Assembly (NCBI GenBank): GCA_023554435.1
Contig: JAMJQV010000258.1
Span: 1-5,819, forward strand
Origin: Gemmatimonadota bacterium
GTDB lineage: Bacteria; Gemmatimonadota; Gemmatimonadetes; Palauibacterales; Palauibacteraceae
Length of the DNA stretch: 5,819 nucleotides
Direction: 5' to 3'
Shown: positions 5,411 through 5,819 of the stretch, piece after piece
Numbering within the stretch: position 1 is the first letter of the stretch
Layout: every line of letters begins with the position of its first letter
The notes under the pieces: model-generated
What the model was told of the DNA's origin: nothing
Database searches by the model: none
The model's input: only the letters and a program-made list of their open reading frames with translations
Program-made: the position numbers and the translations under genes

Positions 5411-5819
5411 TTCTCGAGGGCCTCGATGCACTTACGTGACCAGCGATAGACGTCGTATCGCTGAACGGTCGCGCGGAGTGCCTGCATCCTTGTCGCCGCC
5501 TCCTCGGGGGGAGTCTGCACGGCGCGTCGGAGCGCCTCAGCCAGTTGGTCCAGGTTGAGCGGGTTGATGAGCACTGCCTCCTTGAGCTCCGACGCCGCGC
5601 CGGCGAACTCGCTGAGCACGAGCAGGCCGTCATTTGAAACGCGTGAGGCGACGTACTCCTTGGCGACGAGGTTCATGCCATCGCACAAGGGGGTGACGAG
5701 CATGACGTCGGCGACGCTGTACGCCGCCACGAGCCCCTCGAACTCCAGTGGGCGGTACATGTACACCACGGGCGTGTAGCCCGGGCGCCCGAACTCCCCG
5801 TTGATCTGCCCGACCAGGC
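5407..5819 (-). CDS. otsA: Trehalose-6-phosphate synthase OtsA, C-terminal part (runs off right edge)
   Basis: This is the C-terminal 136 residues of a GT20 alpha,alpha-trehalose-phosphate synthase, which transfers glucose from UDP- (or another NDP-) glucose to glucose-6-phosphate. The frame is open to the edge and begins LVGQINGEFGRPGYTPVVYM, matching the OtsA segment IN-G-x-x-G-x-x-G-x-T-P. The NDP-sugar-binding loop follows: VTPLCDGMNLVAKEYVASR, with the DGMNLVAKEY core intact, then LVLSEFAGAASEL and INPLNLDQLAEAL. E. coli OtsA has arginine where this protein has cysteine before DGMNL; other synthases vary there, so activity is still expected. The stop TGA (5409-5407) overlaps the otsB TTG start. 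The related glucosylglycerol-phosphate synthase (GgpS) cannot be excluded from this part alone, but the adjacent otsB argues for trehalose. It is the first visible gene of the operon; its start and promoter lie outside the window. Confidence 0.92.
   Translation of the reverse strand, partial: LVGQINGEFGRPGYTPVVYMYRPLEFEGLVAAYSVADVMLVTPLCDGMNLVAKEYVASRVSNDGLLVLSEFAGAASELKEAVLINPLNLDQLAEALRRAVQTPPEEAATRMQALRATVQRYDVYRWSRKCIEALEN

Overview
The window is a GC-rich bacterial chromosomal segment (roughly 60-65% G+C by eye). It has strong Shine-Dalgarno sequences, frequent GTG/TTG starts and long antisense ORFs of the kind GC-rich codon bias produces. It looks like a free-living soil or environmental bacterium. 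The lineage cannot be fixed from this sequence alone: Gemmatimonadota, Acidobacteriota, Actinomycetota-like or deltaproteobacterial-type groups all carry such gene sets. No RNA gene, CRISPR array, insertion sequence or prophage gene is visible.

Layout, left to right. (1) The 5' part of a secreted lipoprotein gene runs off the left edge on the minus strand (1-143). (2) After a 194-bp divergent spacer comes a small plus-strand gene for an 87-residue protein resembling dimeric alpha/beta-barrel (antibiotic-biosynthesis-monooxygenase-like) proteins (338-601). (3) Convergent to it is a minus-strand pair: a MarR-family regulator (2197-2688) followed by a KamA-family radical SAM protein of the lysine 2,3-aminomutase superfamily (644-2023). 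(4) An AT-rich divergent promoter region (about 2700-2865) holds a good minus-strand promoter for the MarR gene and a 14-bp inverted repeat over its -35 box. (5) A plus-strand gene for an unrecognised protein of about 94 residues follows (2866-3150). (6) Convergent to that, a tight minus-strand trehalose operon fills the rest: otsA (partial, entering from the right edge), otsB, then a GT4 glycosyltransferase of the TreT/trehalose-synthase type.

How the genes work together. OtsA makes trehalose-6-phosphate and OtsB dephosphorylates it. The third gene, translationally close to the other two, encodes a glycosyltransferase whose relatives make (or reversibly cleave) trehalose directly from NDP-glucose and glucose. 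The operon may therefore combine two trehalose routes, or the third enzyme may remodel or recycle trehalose. The MarR regulator probably controls itself, perhaps the divergent small gene, and possibly the radical SAM gene downstream.

The most interesting points are the three-gene trehalose operon with its divergent GT4 member, the KamA-like enzyme lacking the clostridial PGGGGK signature, and the candidate MarR operator.
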